64,000 bases of DNA from Pteria penguin (taxonomy: Eukaryota > Mollusca > Bivalvia > Pterioida > Pteriidae): the NCBI GenBank assembly GCA_035048485.1, contig CM068580.1, positions 41,901,585 to 41,965,584 of the forward strand, read 5' to 3'. Shown piece after piece: positions 44,801 to 58,100 of this stretch. The notes beneath the pieces are model-generated. The model was not told the DNA's origin, searched no databases, and was given only the letters and a program-made list of their open reading frames with translations. The translations under genes were made by a program, and so were the position numbers. Position 1 is the stretch's first letter; each line of letters begins with the position of its first letter.

Positions 44801-47800
44801 AAAAGCATTGATATGGTTATTCTATTATGTGGGAAGGTAGTCTGGTATGAATTTTATTAAATTGTTTGTTTGTTGATTGATTGATTTATGCAATATCAAG
44901 ATTATTTTCCTAAAAATTATATGGAGGCAGCACTTGCCTGGTGCATGCCCCCTTAATTTTAACTGTGTAGTGGACCCATCTGAAGCAGAGTAGGTGTATC
45001 CTGTAGCAAGGTTATGTTTAGTAGTTTACCATCACTTGGGGCCATGTTTTATACTGTCTTGTCGGACTAGAGAGCAGATTGTAAATTACCCAAGAAAAAT
45101 ATGCAGACAGTTTGGTTCAAATCTAGCCATCAGATCTAATATCAAATGAGATCTACTACTACTACTACTAACTGCCTCTTATTCATTCGGAAGCTAACAC
45201 AGTAAGATATATAAAGTGTATGGAACCTTGCTGTTGTCCATGGCACTCCCAAGAAAGATGGTATATACAGTGATGTCACCTCTAGGGTTGTACCTTGTAT
45301 AACCTACACCCCTTTCACTTAATTTCCATACATTTTACCTTAATCTATCCAACAGCAGATCTATGAAAAGGCAACCTATGTCTTTATACATAATAATAAA
45401 TGTACATTATCACATGTTAATTCCTTGTGACAACAGCTTTTTTTTGACATTAAATAATGTTACCATGACCACTGACCTTTGAACTACCTTTTAGAAACTT
45501 AAAAATTGGCTGCCATCCTAAGGCATCAGTGTTTCACAAACAAATGTGCTATATGCTATATCAAAATTGGGGTTTTTTTTGCATTTACCAAAAATAACTG
45601 CTACTTATTTCCCTGTTCTTTTTCACCTAAACATAATGACCTACCTATAAGGGTCCTTTCCCTTGCAAGCTAAAAGCCTCTGCATTGCTTCATGGCCTAA
45701 GAAATATATACAAAGATAACATAAGTATTATTGATTGATTGAATGATTTTTGTTTAACGTCACACCACAAATATTTCTGATATATGATGATGGCATCTGC
45801 CTGATGCTTGGCATACAAATTTTGACCTTTGCAACAGACCCATCCGAAGCAGTGAGAGCGAGGGATCTTAACATGCTATGCATACCACGACACGGGGCCT
45901 CGGTTTTACCGTCTCATCCAAAAGACAGGACACCAGCATGACCAGAGCAGGACTCGAACCCCGGCCTCCCGATCAGCAGGCGAGTGCGATACCACTAGGC
46001 CACGCCGCCTTAAATAAATTTTCAATCCATGTTATTCCCTTTTTTTCTGCTGTGAGCCTACTCTCAGCAACATTGGTTACTGCATAATAATCATTATTAC
46101 ATAATGACTCATAATGTACTTGGATGTAAATGCTAATTTGCAACTGTTTCCATTACATGCTGGGTAATCCTATTTGCATCTGTTTGTTTACTATTTTATG
46201 CCACTCCATTTTTCACTCATATGGTCGTGAGGCATGTATGTACCTGGTGCTTTGTGCATGATTTTTATGCTCTTTCAAAAACTTTCAGGGGAGCATAGCA
46301 TATAGTTGCTGTCGTGTCCCTCTGTCTGTCTGTCCCTCCGTCCATCTGTCCGTCCACCCGAGCTCATATCTCCTGTACCTTTCATCAATATTTTATCATA
46401 CTTCACCAAAATATTATTTAAAGGCTTTGGAATAAAGGTCACTCACGGTCATTTCTGAAAGGTCAAGGTCACTTATCAACTATGACTTAAAATACCATGA
46501 AGCACATATATCTCCTTCACCTTTCATTAGAATTTGATCATACTTCACCAAAATATTATTTGGGTTAAAGGCTTAAGGACAAAGGTCACTCAACGTCATA
46601 TCTGAAAGGTCAAGGTCACTTATTTACTATGACTTGAAATACCATGAAGTATGTATATCTCCTACACCTTCAATAGAATTTGATCATAATTCACCAAAAT
46701 ATTATTTAGGTTAAGGGCTTTTGGACAAAGGTCACTCAAGTTCATTTCTGAAAGGTCAAGGTCACTTATTAACTATGACTTAAAATACTATGACATACTT
46801 ATATCTCCTACACTTTTCATCAATATTTGATCATACTTCACAAAATGTTATTTAGGTTAAGGGCTTTTGGACAAAGCTCATTCAAGGTCATTTCTGAAAG
46901 GTCAAGGTCACTTATTAACTATGACTTAAAGTACCATGAAGTACTTATACCTCCTACACCTTTCATCAGAATTTGATCACAATTCCCCAAAAATGTTATT
47001 TAGGTTACAGCTTTTGCGAGAAGGTTTTTTTACTACAAGCCCAAAGGGCAGGTAACAGACAAAATTCAGAAGCCTGAAAAAATTTCACAAGCCCGAATTA
47101 AAGCATGGGCAGTTCGGAATTTAATGACTAGTGTTTCATAATTAACTTTCTTAAGCTGGTGTAGACACTTCCTTGCCTCACTAAGACCAGACAAACAAGA
47201 AGCAGAATTATTGTCTCCTACAACATTACAGTACAAGAGTATTTTGGTACATGTATTTGTGCCATTTAGACCTTTCGTGTTCCCTCACAGAGGTCAGCCT
47301 AAAGTGGTCAATGTTCGTGACAAACCTGCAATTCTCTACAATCTCTGCCCTGCACCATTTACAAAACATTTTACCCGACTCTGCCCCTAGCACCAATGTG
47401 GCTGGAGTTTCCTCTGTCGCGATATTTTAGAACGATGCTTCGCCCCCTGCTTTTCTTCATGTGACGGCGACAGCCATTTCAGTGTCTTGATAGAAGGATC
47501 TGCCCGCTCTTTATACTACAGGGAAGGAATCATGACCAGTTATTATGCCTTGTTCACCTTCCAAAACTTTACATGCCCAATCAGGGCTATGATCCCAAAA
47601 TTTTACCCACCCGATCCCAATTTTACAAGCCTCGAACATCGGGCTTGTACTATCTTTTGAAGACTGAGGTTAAATGCTTTTGGAAAAAGATCATTCAAGG
47701 TCATTTCTTAAAGGTCATGGTCACGATAATAAGTTTTATTTCATAACTAATCAAGGTCAAGCTCACTCAATGAAGTTTAAGATACTGTGATCACTTGTTG

Positions 47801-50800
47801 TTCCATATGATACATTGAGATTTGAAATCGTCATCAATTAATACAATGGTTTTCTATGTATGGAGTCATTCATTTCCTTCATTATTGCTGTGCTCCTTGG
47901 AGAATCCATCAGTTTTACTGATTTTCTTTTTTAAATGAATTGAGTCATCAATTTCCTGTATTATAACTGCTATTCGGGAAGCATCCATCAGTTTTACTGA
48001 AACTCTTGTCATTTCTGCGACGGATCGACCTGAGGCAATGACAGACCTTTTACATGGCAACAATAATCTCCATGCTGGGCCTAACTTTATACTGTCTCAT
48101 CCAGAGATGGGAGACAATAGATGATAAATCACCAAAGAAAAGTAAATCACCTCTAACAGGTACATTGTATGTACACCTAAGGGGTCAAACCCCATCGCAC
48201 TTTCATACAGTATCATTAGATCAGTTTTATCTATATTGCTTTACAAGGAGTAGAGTGGACAAGATGATGTTGCCCACTCATCTGCCCCTCTTTCATGGGC
48301 CAAACATCAATTTTAAAATTATGTTGCATAACTGCAAGCACTTCCCTTTCAGAATACCATCTCAGATTCAAATCTATATCTATAGGTCCACAACTACAAG
48401 TGATACCCTTTACCTGTAATATCATCAGATCACAGCTATAAGCATAGATTAAGTACACATTAGATTGTTTAATACTCTCATTTGCCCCGCTCCCTGGACC
48501 AGACCCCGAGTTAGAGACACGGTGGATATCTACAACCAATACCCTTCCATTCCCAAATTACACAAAGATCATTTGTATCTGAAATGGTTTAAGGGCAGAA
48601 ATAGGATTTTATGAGGACAGACTGACATCTGTATGATACCATGGTATGTCCTGCATTTTATGCAGGCATATATTAATCTAAACAATAACCAAGATTGAAC
48701 TTGGATTATAACATATAATATCCAGTGCTATAACACTGTAACAACCTGCCGTTATATTTGCCTTTGAGTAACAAGCATATGTGTATTGAGTATTGCTGAA
48801 GCAATACATGTCCCAATCCAGTTTCTGCCACGACTCTTCCAAAAATGGATCAATCATAACCAAACTCAATCTTGATTTGTAGTGCTATGTACAAAATTTC
48901 ATGTCAATGGCCTCAATGGTTGCAAAAAAGTTGAGAAAAGTGTCCCAGACAGATGGACAAACAGACAAATGGAGTGGAAACCTGAAATCCCCTCTGGTTT
49001 TACTGGTGGGTTTGTTGTTGGTTGGTGGATTGGTGTTTTACGTTACTTTCAACAATATTTCAGTTATATCACGACATGGAAGCAGGAGGTTATTGATGAT
49101 AGACTAATAATATTTGTAAAGATGAACTAACCTGTAGTTGGCAAGGTAATATTGGCATCCAGTCCTATCTGAGTCTGTGGTTCAGGTATAATGTGTATAT
49201 ATTTGGAGAAATATTTCTGCAATATCTTAATCCGTATGAAATTTGAAACATGATGCCAGACAAATATGGAAAGGCGAACACAACCAGAAACTCTGTAAAA
49301 ATACACATACATAGACATGTCAAAAATTTTATAAATCTGAATGTTACACTGCTAGAATGCTCTTTTTTTGGGAGGGGGGGAGGGGTGTTTATTATTGTTT
49401 TACACCAAAAGATATCCACCATGGAAGTTATTACATGTCTTATTTAATATTCTCTTTTGCATTACCTGAGGGACTGACTATTTGGGAAAGGAGGTTGGGG
49501 GGGGGGGGGTGTTTTCAAATCATCACCATTTCCACAAAATGCCATAAAACGTAATCAAAAACTTTACAATAATGCCAAAAGTTTTATGGGAAATATAACT
49601 ATTTTAATCCTCAAACATCAGTCCCAAAGTTAATATGAAAGAGCCTATACAAAGAATATTTCTATAGCATTGCAAACATGGCCAAGTACATGTATACCTC
49701 TCAGTGGCCATTTTGTTAAGCTATTGTTTATTATTTCAAGTTGTCTATAAACTTAACCTGTGTTGCTATGAAAATACATCTTGTCAATTTAAAGATATCC
49801 CTATTGTGGCCTTGAACTAGGAAGTACAAACGAGATCATAGTACATCCTAGATTCTTCACTAGATTAAAAAGCTGCAGTATGAAGTCATCTTTACTAATT
49901 GGACACATCATTAGTGCAAATTGTGTCCTTGCTGCATCAACAGTTCCCCAGAAAGGGACTCTATGACCAAATAATTTAGAGTTCTGCTGAAGCTCAGAAG
50001 GCTGCAAGAATGAACCTTTTCTTTCCTAGAAATATGAATTGTAATGACCAAATAGATATTAACCTTTTCACATGTAAACTTCAAAAGCTATAACCCTTGT
50101 AAAATTTGTCCATTCAGAATTACCTCCTTTCAAGTACATCTGTAGAGGGTGGTTTACCATAGTATCATATTTGATTGAAATGCAAGCACTGCTGTGAGAT
50201 TGTAGACAAAATGTGAATAAGAGTATGGCAAAGCGGAACATCCTGCGTGGCCTTGACCTTTGATACTTTGTGGTTCTTCCTCATACCAGAGAGAGAAAGT
50301 ATGCCGTCTTTGATTAATCTCTTGTATTATGCGTCTAACAGACAGACGAACGAACGAAATAACTAACGAACATACGTTACTGTACGTCTCATCAGCAATT
50401 AAGTTGTACAAAGGAATAACATAAGACAGATAAAAAATTTAATAGCTAATGCAGACAGAAAGATCGGTCTCGAGAAAGTGACAGCTTATATTCAGATATT
50501 CGGTAAGTACACTAATTTCACTTTTATTTTATGTCTAAACGTTCGATCTGAAAGAGTGTGCAAACAATAAGCAGTACTGCAGAATTGTTGCATCACATCA
50601 CTCTCCGTTTAGTCTGATCAACCTTCTGAATCTTCAATATAAAGATGTTTGCCTTCAAATGAAGAAAATGTACAAATACATTAATATGCAAACGGTAGTT
50701 TACAACATACCTTGACTATTTATGAAAATGCATTGAGCAATACATCTATACTGACCACGAGGTTTTACTCACATATAAACGATGAGCCCAAGTAACAGAA

Positions 50801-52112
50801 GAATGAGGGCTACTAGTCCAGACCATGCGCTCTTGAGTACAGCTTTAGCCTTGTTGTACATGTAGTTAATCCACTCATCTGAAATAGGAAATAATGTCGT
50901 ATCAATGCCAATCGATCTCTTTCTATCAGCTGCTGTTTACCTAGCCAGACATCTGTGAAGGACACTGTCAACAATGCTAAAGTCCAGATAAGTTACTTCC
51001 TGCGTAAGACTACGGCAGTCAAGATAAAAACCAACTGCAAGAGGACGCCCTTACACACAGCACACTACGATGTCATTGACTCAATTTACATGCTGTGACA
51101 TTAAAGAAAAAACTATATATACGTTGCGGAAGTTGAAATGATGACATTCTTTGTATTCCTTCCTGTTTTAGGTTTCCCACCATACCGGTCCTACAGTTGG
51201 TAAAGTGTCAAGGGCATGACCCCCTCACTTTTTGTGTTGGAGGGAACAGATATGCCTCACGTTAAGTTAATAAATACATCTACATGAACTACAATGCAAT
51301 CTTCTCCACTTTTGTCAAATCTATGCGGGTTATGACAGACCCGAGCTCACTTTTCGCCTCCCCCCTTGGTGTTGAGCGTCAATGATTCAATTCCCGCGTT
51401 GCCTCCAAAGATATGTATTTTTAGTTAAAACATTTATTTCCAAACAATATGTACATCAGTATGATACGAAAAGTTACATTACATTAGAGACCTGAAAACA
51501 AGTCAATAAATACTTATATTTAGTAATTTACAACAGTAAATACTAAATAACAATAATAATTATAATAATAAGAGCAAGGGGAAAAAGTGATTATGATTAT
51601 GAATTTTAACGTTACATACTACACACACGCGAAAAGAAAATAAAATTAGTCCTTTTGTTTTAATGGTAAAGTATGTATATGTACATTGTACTAGTATTTG
51701 TAATGAGAAAATTCTGAAACCTCAAATATAAATAACGATGCGGTGCTTGTGATTAAAGAAAAAAAGAAACGATGTGACAAGTCCCGGGAATGTGGTAGAT
51801 GCGGATCTGTAGTTACTCCTGGAAACCCTAAATTTTATCTAAACCTATCCCCCGCCCCCTGATTGACCTGTATCAAGGCGGCATCTATTTAGATATATTA
51901 CTGGACTTTCCGTAGTATACTATAGACATTTCGCCGTCTCACTGCCACATCTCACAAATCGGCTCATCAGCTTCAGTGTCATTACCCATTCTGTCACCGA
52001 GACCCCTAAGCCTATACATGTAGTTCCCAAACGAATTCATGTTTAAGTTAAATGTAAACAACAGTGAAACTTTTATCACAACAAGGTTAACGAAAGTGAA
52101 CATTACATTTTG

Positions 52113-52199
<87 letters not shown>

Positions 52200-55100
52200 C
52201 TCTCATGTTTTAATTTTATTTTTGTATTTACATGTACAACCTCTAAGTAAATTCAAAACTTTCTCTCAAATATCACGTTTTAATTTTTCTGTCCCAAAAG
52301 AAAATCAGAAAATAAAAACATGACACATTTAAAATACATTTTGGGTTTGATTTGTACGTTATGGCTAACTTGCTTAAATACTTCCGACAGGAAACGAAGA
52401 TAATTTCAGTTTCAGTTGACGTCCATAATATCAGCTTAATAAATGACATTATAACTTGTGATCGATAAAAATGTTGCCACAGCGAGTTCTCAATGATGAT
52501 GTCACTTATAAAAAGTCGACTATGCGGTAACACCACTTGTGACATAGTAACTTGCTATTCTTGTCCCTTGACCTAAAAAATCTATGTATATCTTTCACAA
52601 CTTTTTCATGAAATTTTAAAAATCAACCAATCTTTTCAACTTTTCTTTTTTGTTAAAGTTTTCTCATAATCTTTCTTATTTTCTCGCCTGTTATTTTCTA
52701 ATGTCTCTGAGTTTCTTTTTCTTTGGATTAGTCCCTCTATGTATCTAAATGAATAATACATTACTGTATCCTGAAATAACAAATGACCCCGACATACATG
52801 TACACCATCCATTAACAGACCTACTAGTACTTTTCGTTTCCATTCAACGCTAACATGTAATAATTAAACAGAAGTCGACAGGTGAGAACGTACTAACGGT
52901 ACTTGGCGATTTTAGGTTGACAGGTTTAAGGTGCTTTTAGTTTGTTTGTTTTCTAGCGTTTTGTTTGGTTTTTGTTTTTTGTTTTTTAAACTTTCTTCAA
53001 TTTTCAAATTTTGTATTTTCATAAGCTGTCAAAATCTGACTTTCCGTATGCTATAAAAGATTACCGGTAAAATTGTTCGATACAAAACAAGCTGTGTTTG
53101 TGAAACACTAATGCCCCCGGCGGCATCAAAGTCCAAAAAGTTATTTTTAGCATGAAGGTCATTGTTAAGGTCAAAAGGTCATCGACCGTGGTGTCATTTG
53201 AAAGGGCTTCATTAGTTGAGTACGCAAGTGAAATATGAAGTCTCTATTCCTCACGGTTCAAAGTTATAGCCAAGGTTAAAGTTGACAACAGACAGACAAA
53301 CAAACAAACAAACGGATAGGACAAAAACAATATGCCCCGATCTATCCATCCGGGGGCATAAAAATCGACCGTGAGATTGGAATTTTACTGGCTATAGCTG
53401 ATAGTGCAGTGTTTTGGGGGTTTTTTTCTGCATTTTCCTACTTTGACCTTTTGGGTGACTTTTGATCAAGGTAATGATATACAAGGTAATGATAAACCCA
53501 TGTGAGTGTGCACATGCACCGTGTGTTTATTTGATGGACAGACATTAAGTGACTCCTTATGTCTGTCAAACGTTGCTTGTAAAAGATATCATCTGAAATT
53601 TTCGAACTACACTTTGTTCAATTTCATTAGAATGGTTTTCAAAACAACAATTATTTTGTAGGCAGAACAATAACTTATAAGTTAATACATGTAGCTACAC
53701 AAATGCAGTTTTATATTCTTTCAGCTATGTTTGCAGAGGATACATTTTTGCATTATGTGAAAATTTTAATTTATACTAAATCTATTTAATACAATCTTTT
53801 GTAAAATTAGAGACACACAACAATGTGTTGTATGTCTCTGGTAAAACCAACATTTATTATACAAGTACAAATGTAAGCAACAAACATATACACGTAATTA
53901 ACCATTAGTGTAGTTTTTATAGTAACATGTAGGTAACAAACCAGATATTATTATTGGTTGACTGGGTTACGTCACTTGTACATGTAACAATTTTCAGTCA
54001 TACAGGCACATGGCAGCAAGAAATTTGTAACGAACTTTTCAAAGTTTTTATGTGAAACATAGTTGTGGAATCTATTATCTGAACCCAGATCGCTAGCACT
54101 GAAGCCATGTGCTGAACCAAGTCTGCCCCTATAATGATATTAAGTTTACTTAAGATCCTTCATTAGAAATCTAAATGTACAGATGTACATATGCATGTAC
54201 ACAATGTACATGTAGACATGTACATAATGATGATATCAACTTTACACTTTTAAATCATCAATCAACTGAGCTACAATTTCATGGAAGATGTGCTTGGAAT
54301 AAAGGTTCTTCTGCTGTACATGTATGCTTAAAGAAAGCTTATTAATAGGTAGAAAGGCAGTTATTATCAAACTCTGATATTTAAAGGCTTTTCCTGCAAT
54401 ACCCCATATGATGCACAAATAAGCGTCAAAGAGAGATAATGAGCCCATATGATATACATATCTATATATATAATTTTCGCATGAAGATGAAAAAGATACA
54501 CCCAAAATTTTTTACATGTAAGTCAAAGGTCATGGTCAAGAGGTAAAAAATCATTGTACTGACAGAAACGTCTTGTCACCAGAAATAGACATGTGAAATA
54601 TGAAAGTCCTACCTCTTACGATTTAAAAGTTAAAACTAATATTAAAATTTTTGAAACGTAAGTCATAACATAATTTGAAAGCTCGGGTCATAAGGAACCT
54701 ATGTGTGAAGTATTGTAATTATACTCTCGTAGTTGCTGAGATTTTGCTTCAACCATAAACATACACGGTAACCAAAATGTTGACGGACAGACATCCACAT
54801 GGACGGAATGATGGATGGACATCACCAATCTATAAACTGAAATTGCTTTGTAATCAGACCAAGAAGGGGGATAGGGTAAGTTCGAGTTAAACCGTCATTT
54901 TTTCAACAGCTAAAACTTATCTTCTGCTGTTTCTGTGTCACAGTGTGCATTTACCGTAGTTTGCATATATATACAGTACTAATTTACCATTGGTTTCTGT
55001 GTGTAATTAAATTATGCCCAAATGTTTAAAAATGAGGTTTCATAAATAGGAGTAGGGGTACATATTTCTGGTAACAAACTGGGTTCTTTTTCTATTATCA

Positions 55101-58100
55101 TTATTTTACTTGTTTTACCTTAAAGCATACTTAAGGTATCTGTCGTTATCAGAATTTTTCATTTGAAAGAAATCATATACATCTAGGGTGAAAACTATCA
55201 CCAGATGTGCGATACTGAACTTTCCTTATATAAAATATTTACCAAAAATTTACAGCGAAGTTTTTGGAAGTCATAGGAAAAAAAAAAGGTAGAGTGACCC
55301 CCATATATTTTTGTCATTTTATTCTGTGAATCCAATAGATGCAGAAATACTAATTTTTCATAGCTGTCCATGTTGCATTTATTATTTTGTAGGAAATGTC
55401 CTTATGTTGACTGAATGAGTCATTGAGTGTTTTCTGTTTTAATTTGACATGAACACGCCAGTTGGTAGCAAATAAATACCTGTCCAAGTTCTTTGACAAG
55501 GTAACGTAAATGAAGTAACCTAGTTTCAATTTCTGTTTAGGAATTCCATCAATCCATTGATTCTCTCATTTTATAGATCATTATCTTACCAAAGTGTACA
55601 AAGTATTTTGAATTAACATGATTTAATCACTGTGCTTGTAATTATGTTTTGTTTCAGATGTGTAAATGATTTCTAAGTTTAACAACTGTATACATGTATA
55701 ATCATTATTGTCTATGTGTTTTATAATTTTTAATCAAACCACAGAGGACCAAATGCAGGCGTAAATTTAGAAATAACCATTTAACAAATCATAGTGGTTT
55801 TATGCAAAGGTGTGACACATTACAAGTAAATTTACACTGAAATTTTCACTGCGTAATTTCAAACCTCTGTTTTCAAGCATTTTCTCAAAAATACCTAAAC
55901 TGCACTGTATCAAATATAAATTAATACACCAGTAGCTACAAATCCAACACTAGTGAAGAATTCAAAAGAACCTGTTTCACCTGTAAGTGTAAAGACAGTG
56001 TATACAAAGGCACAACAGACAAAGATAATGCTACATGTATTAATGGACAAAGTGAAGGAGCCAAGTACCACTCTTCCCCCTAAACCCGATACAGTAAATT
56101 AAATAGGTATCATATATACATACATGTATAATTAATGATATCCAAGGAATACTCGGCACTAGTAGCCTGTATCCGGCTAGTTGAGTGACACTTGAGCCTG
56201 CCTGCTTCGTTACTTAAAATTGTGATCACTGATCATGTTACAATCCATTATCGAAGTATGATTATCGATAAGAGTATGTAGAATGTGTACATACCAGTAA
56301 ATGCTGAGAAAAACAGATCTGTCTATAAACAGGTTATTTATATTTTACAGTTATGAATATATTCTCAATCTAGAGGGAAAACACACATAAACAAGAGAAT
56401 CCGTAGAACCGATGAATGCTCCCGGATTGAAGGCTAATTGTAAAAGGGATATTTTTTTTCAAATATGTTTGTATATATAAATAATGATACAGTTTTATAA
56501 AGCAAAAAAATCTCTGTTTCTTGCACTCTTTATAATACCGCTTTTATTATTTGTACCCTTTGAATAAAATCTAGTTACCTTTAAAGTTTCATGAGTAAAA
56601 AAACAAATTAATTTAGTACAAAATAACAGAGCACAATAACTCCTAAATTATGCAAAACAGAGTTATTCTTGTACACTGCACTTCTCATAGAGATCTATCT
56701 ACCAAAGTTTCATATTGATATCTCTTATAGTCTATGTGTTATGCTCCGGACAAAAGTTAAGTATGAAATATAACAAAGGGCAATAACTCCTAAATTATGC
56801 AAGACAGAGTTACAATTCTGGCACACTGCACTTCTCCTTATAGAGATCTATCTACCAATAAAGTTTCATATTGATATCTCTTACAGTTTTTGTGTTATGC
56901 TCCAGACAAAATTTAAGTATGAAAAATAACAAAGGGCAATAACTCCTAAATTATGCAGGATAGAGTTACAGTTCTTGCAAACTGCACTTCTCCTCATTGA
57001 GACCTATCTATCTATGAAGTTTCTTGTTGATAACTCTCTTAGTTTTTGTGTTACGCTCTGGACAAAATTTGGACGGACGAACGGACAGACAAAGCGACGA
57101 CTCTATGCTCTCCCTTTAAGGAGCATAAAAAATTTCTTTTGACTAATTGACATCACAAATTTTGTGCAGTAAATTTGTGCTTTGACCAATACAATTTGTT
57201 TCCATCTAGTCCTTCTTGCTTGTGAAAGGGGAAAGTGAAATTCAACAACTGTAGCCTCAGAGCTCAGAAAAACATTAGAATGTCTAGTTTCATCCCTGCT
57301 GAGCTTAAGTCTTAGATTAGATAAAAGCTTGAATTCAAAATCTCAACTATTAAGTAGCGGAATACAAATATGTCACCTATTCAGGTTGAGAAAGGCATAG
57401 AAATATGTACATGTTCAATGTTTAAGGATAACTTCGTGTAAAGGAAAACACATAGAAGATATAACTTACCAATATATTCCTGATCAAATGTGGAGTTCAT
57501 AGACATCTGGTTACGATTCTTTCTCCGTCCAGATCCATGGTTATCTACCGAGGGATGTTTATTCTTACGCTCTACCTTTCCATTTGTTACATTTTCTCTC
57601 TTACTACCTTCAACTTTGGTAGAGCTCTGATTAGATTTTTTGTTTTCATCTCTCAAGTCATTATTAATATAGTCAGTACTTTTACGATGATTTGATGTGG
57701 TAGGCTTGGAGTGTCCAGCAGGTTTGCCATTATTCAACACAGTCGTAGTTGCACTGTCATCCGTAGAAAACTTTGAACCAGATATAACTTTAGATGTGGC
57801 ATTACTGTCTGAACTTGAAAACTTTGAACAGGGTGTTGTTTTGGTAGCGGACTTGTTCTGAAATATTCTCCTGGGATCAAAGAAAGCTTTGTCATGGTGT
57901 AGCTTTTTCTCAGATGCTGATTCTGAGTAAATACCTTGAGACCCATTAGAAGACTTCTTTGAGGAACATTCTTTTTTGATATATGAAGACGGTGGGGGTT
58001 TAGTAAGATGTATCTCTTCAATTCCACTAGTTCCACTACTCACACTGCTAGTACTCCCCTTCCTACTCAACAAGGGTATACTCTCCACACTATCACTCTT

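Larger units (their letters stand above)
50879..57469 (-). other. DNAJC14 intron 1
   Basis: 6.6 kb. Besides the repeats listed separately (52115-52197, 53088-53365, 53955-54130, 54510-54860, 56390-57135), I see no coding exon. 51160-51420 contains C-rich tRNA-like scraps (GATTCAATTCCCG) too degraded to call. Confidence 0.5.

Noticed and set aside
45935..46010. A functional tRNA gene on the minus strand
   Set aside because: A and B boxes are present, but the sequence continues into a SINE body and the 3' acceptor stem does not close; a second degraded copy lies 0.8 kb away.
52039..52323. 94-codon frame with an Ile-Tyr run
   Set aside because: Translation of the (AT)n microsatellite.
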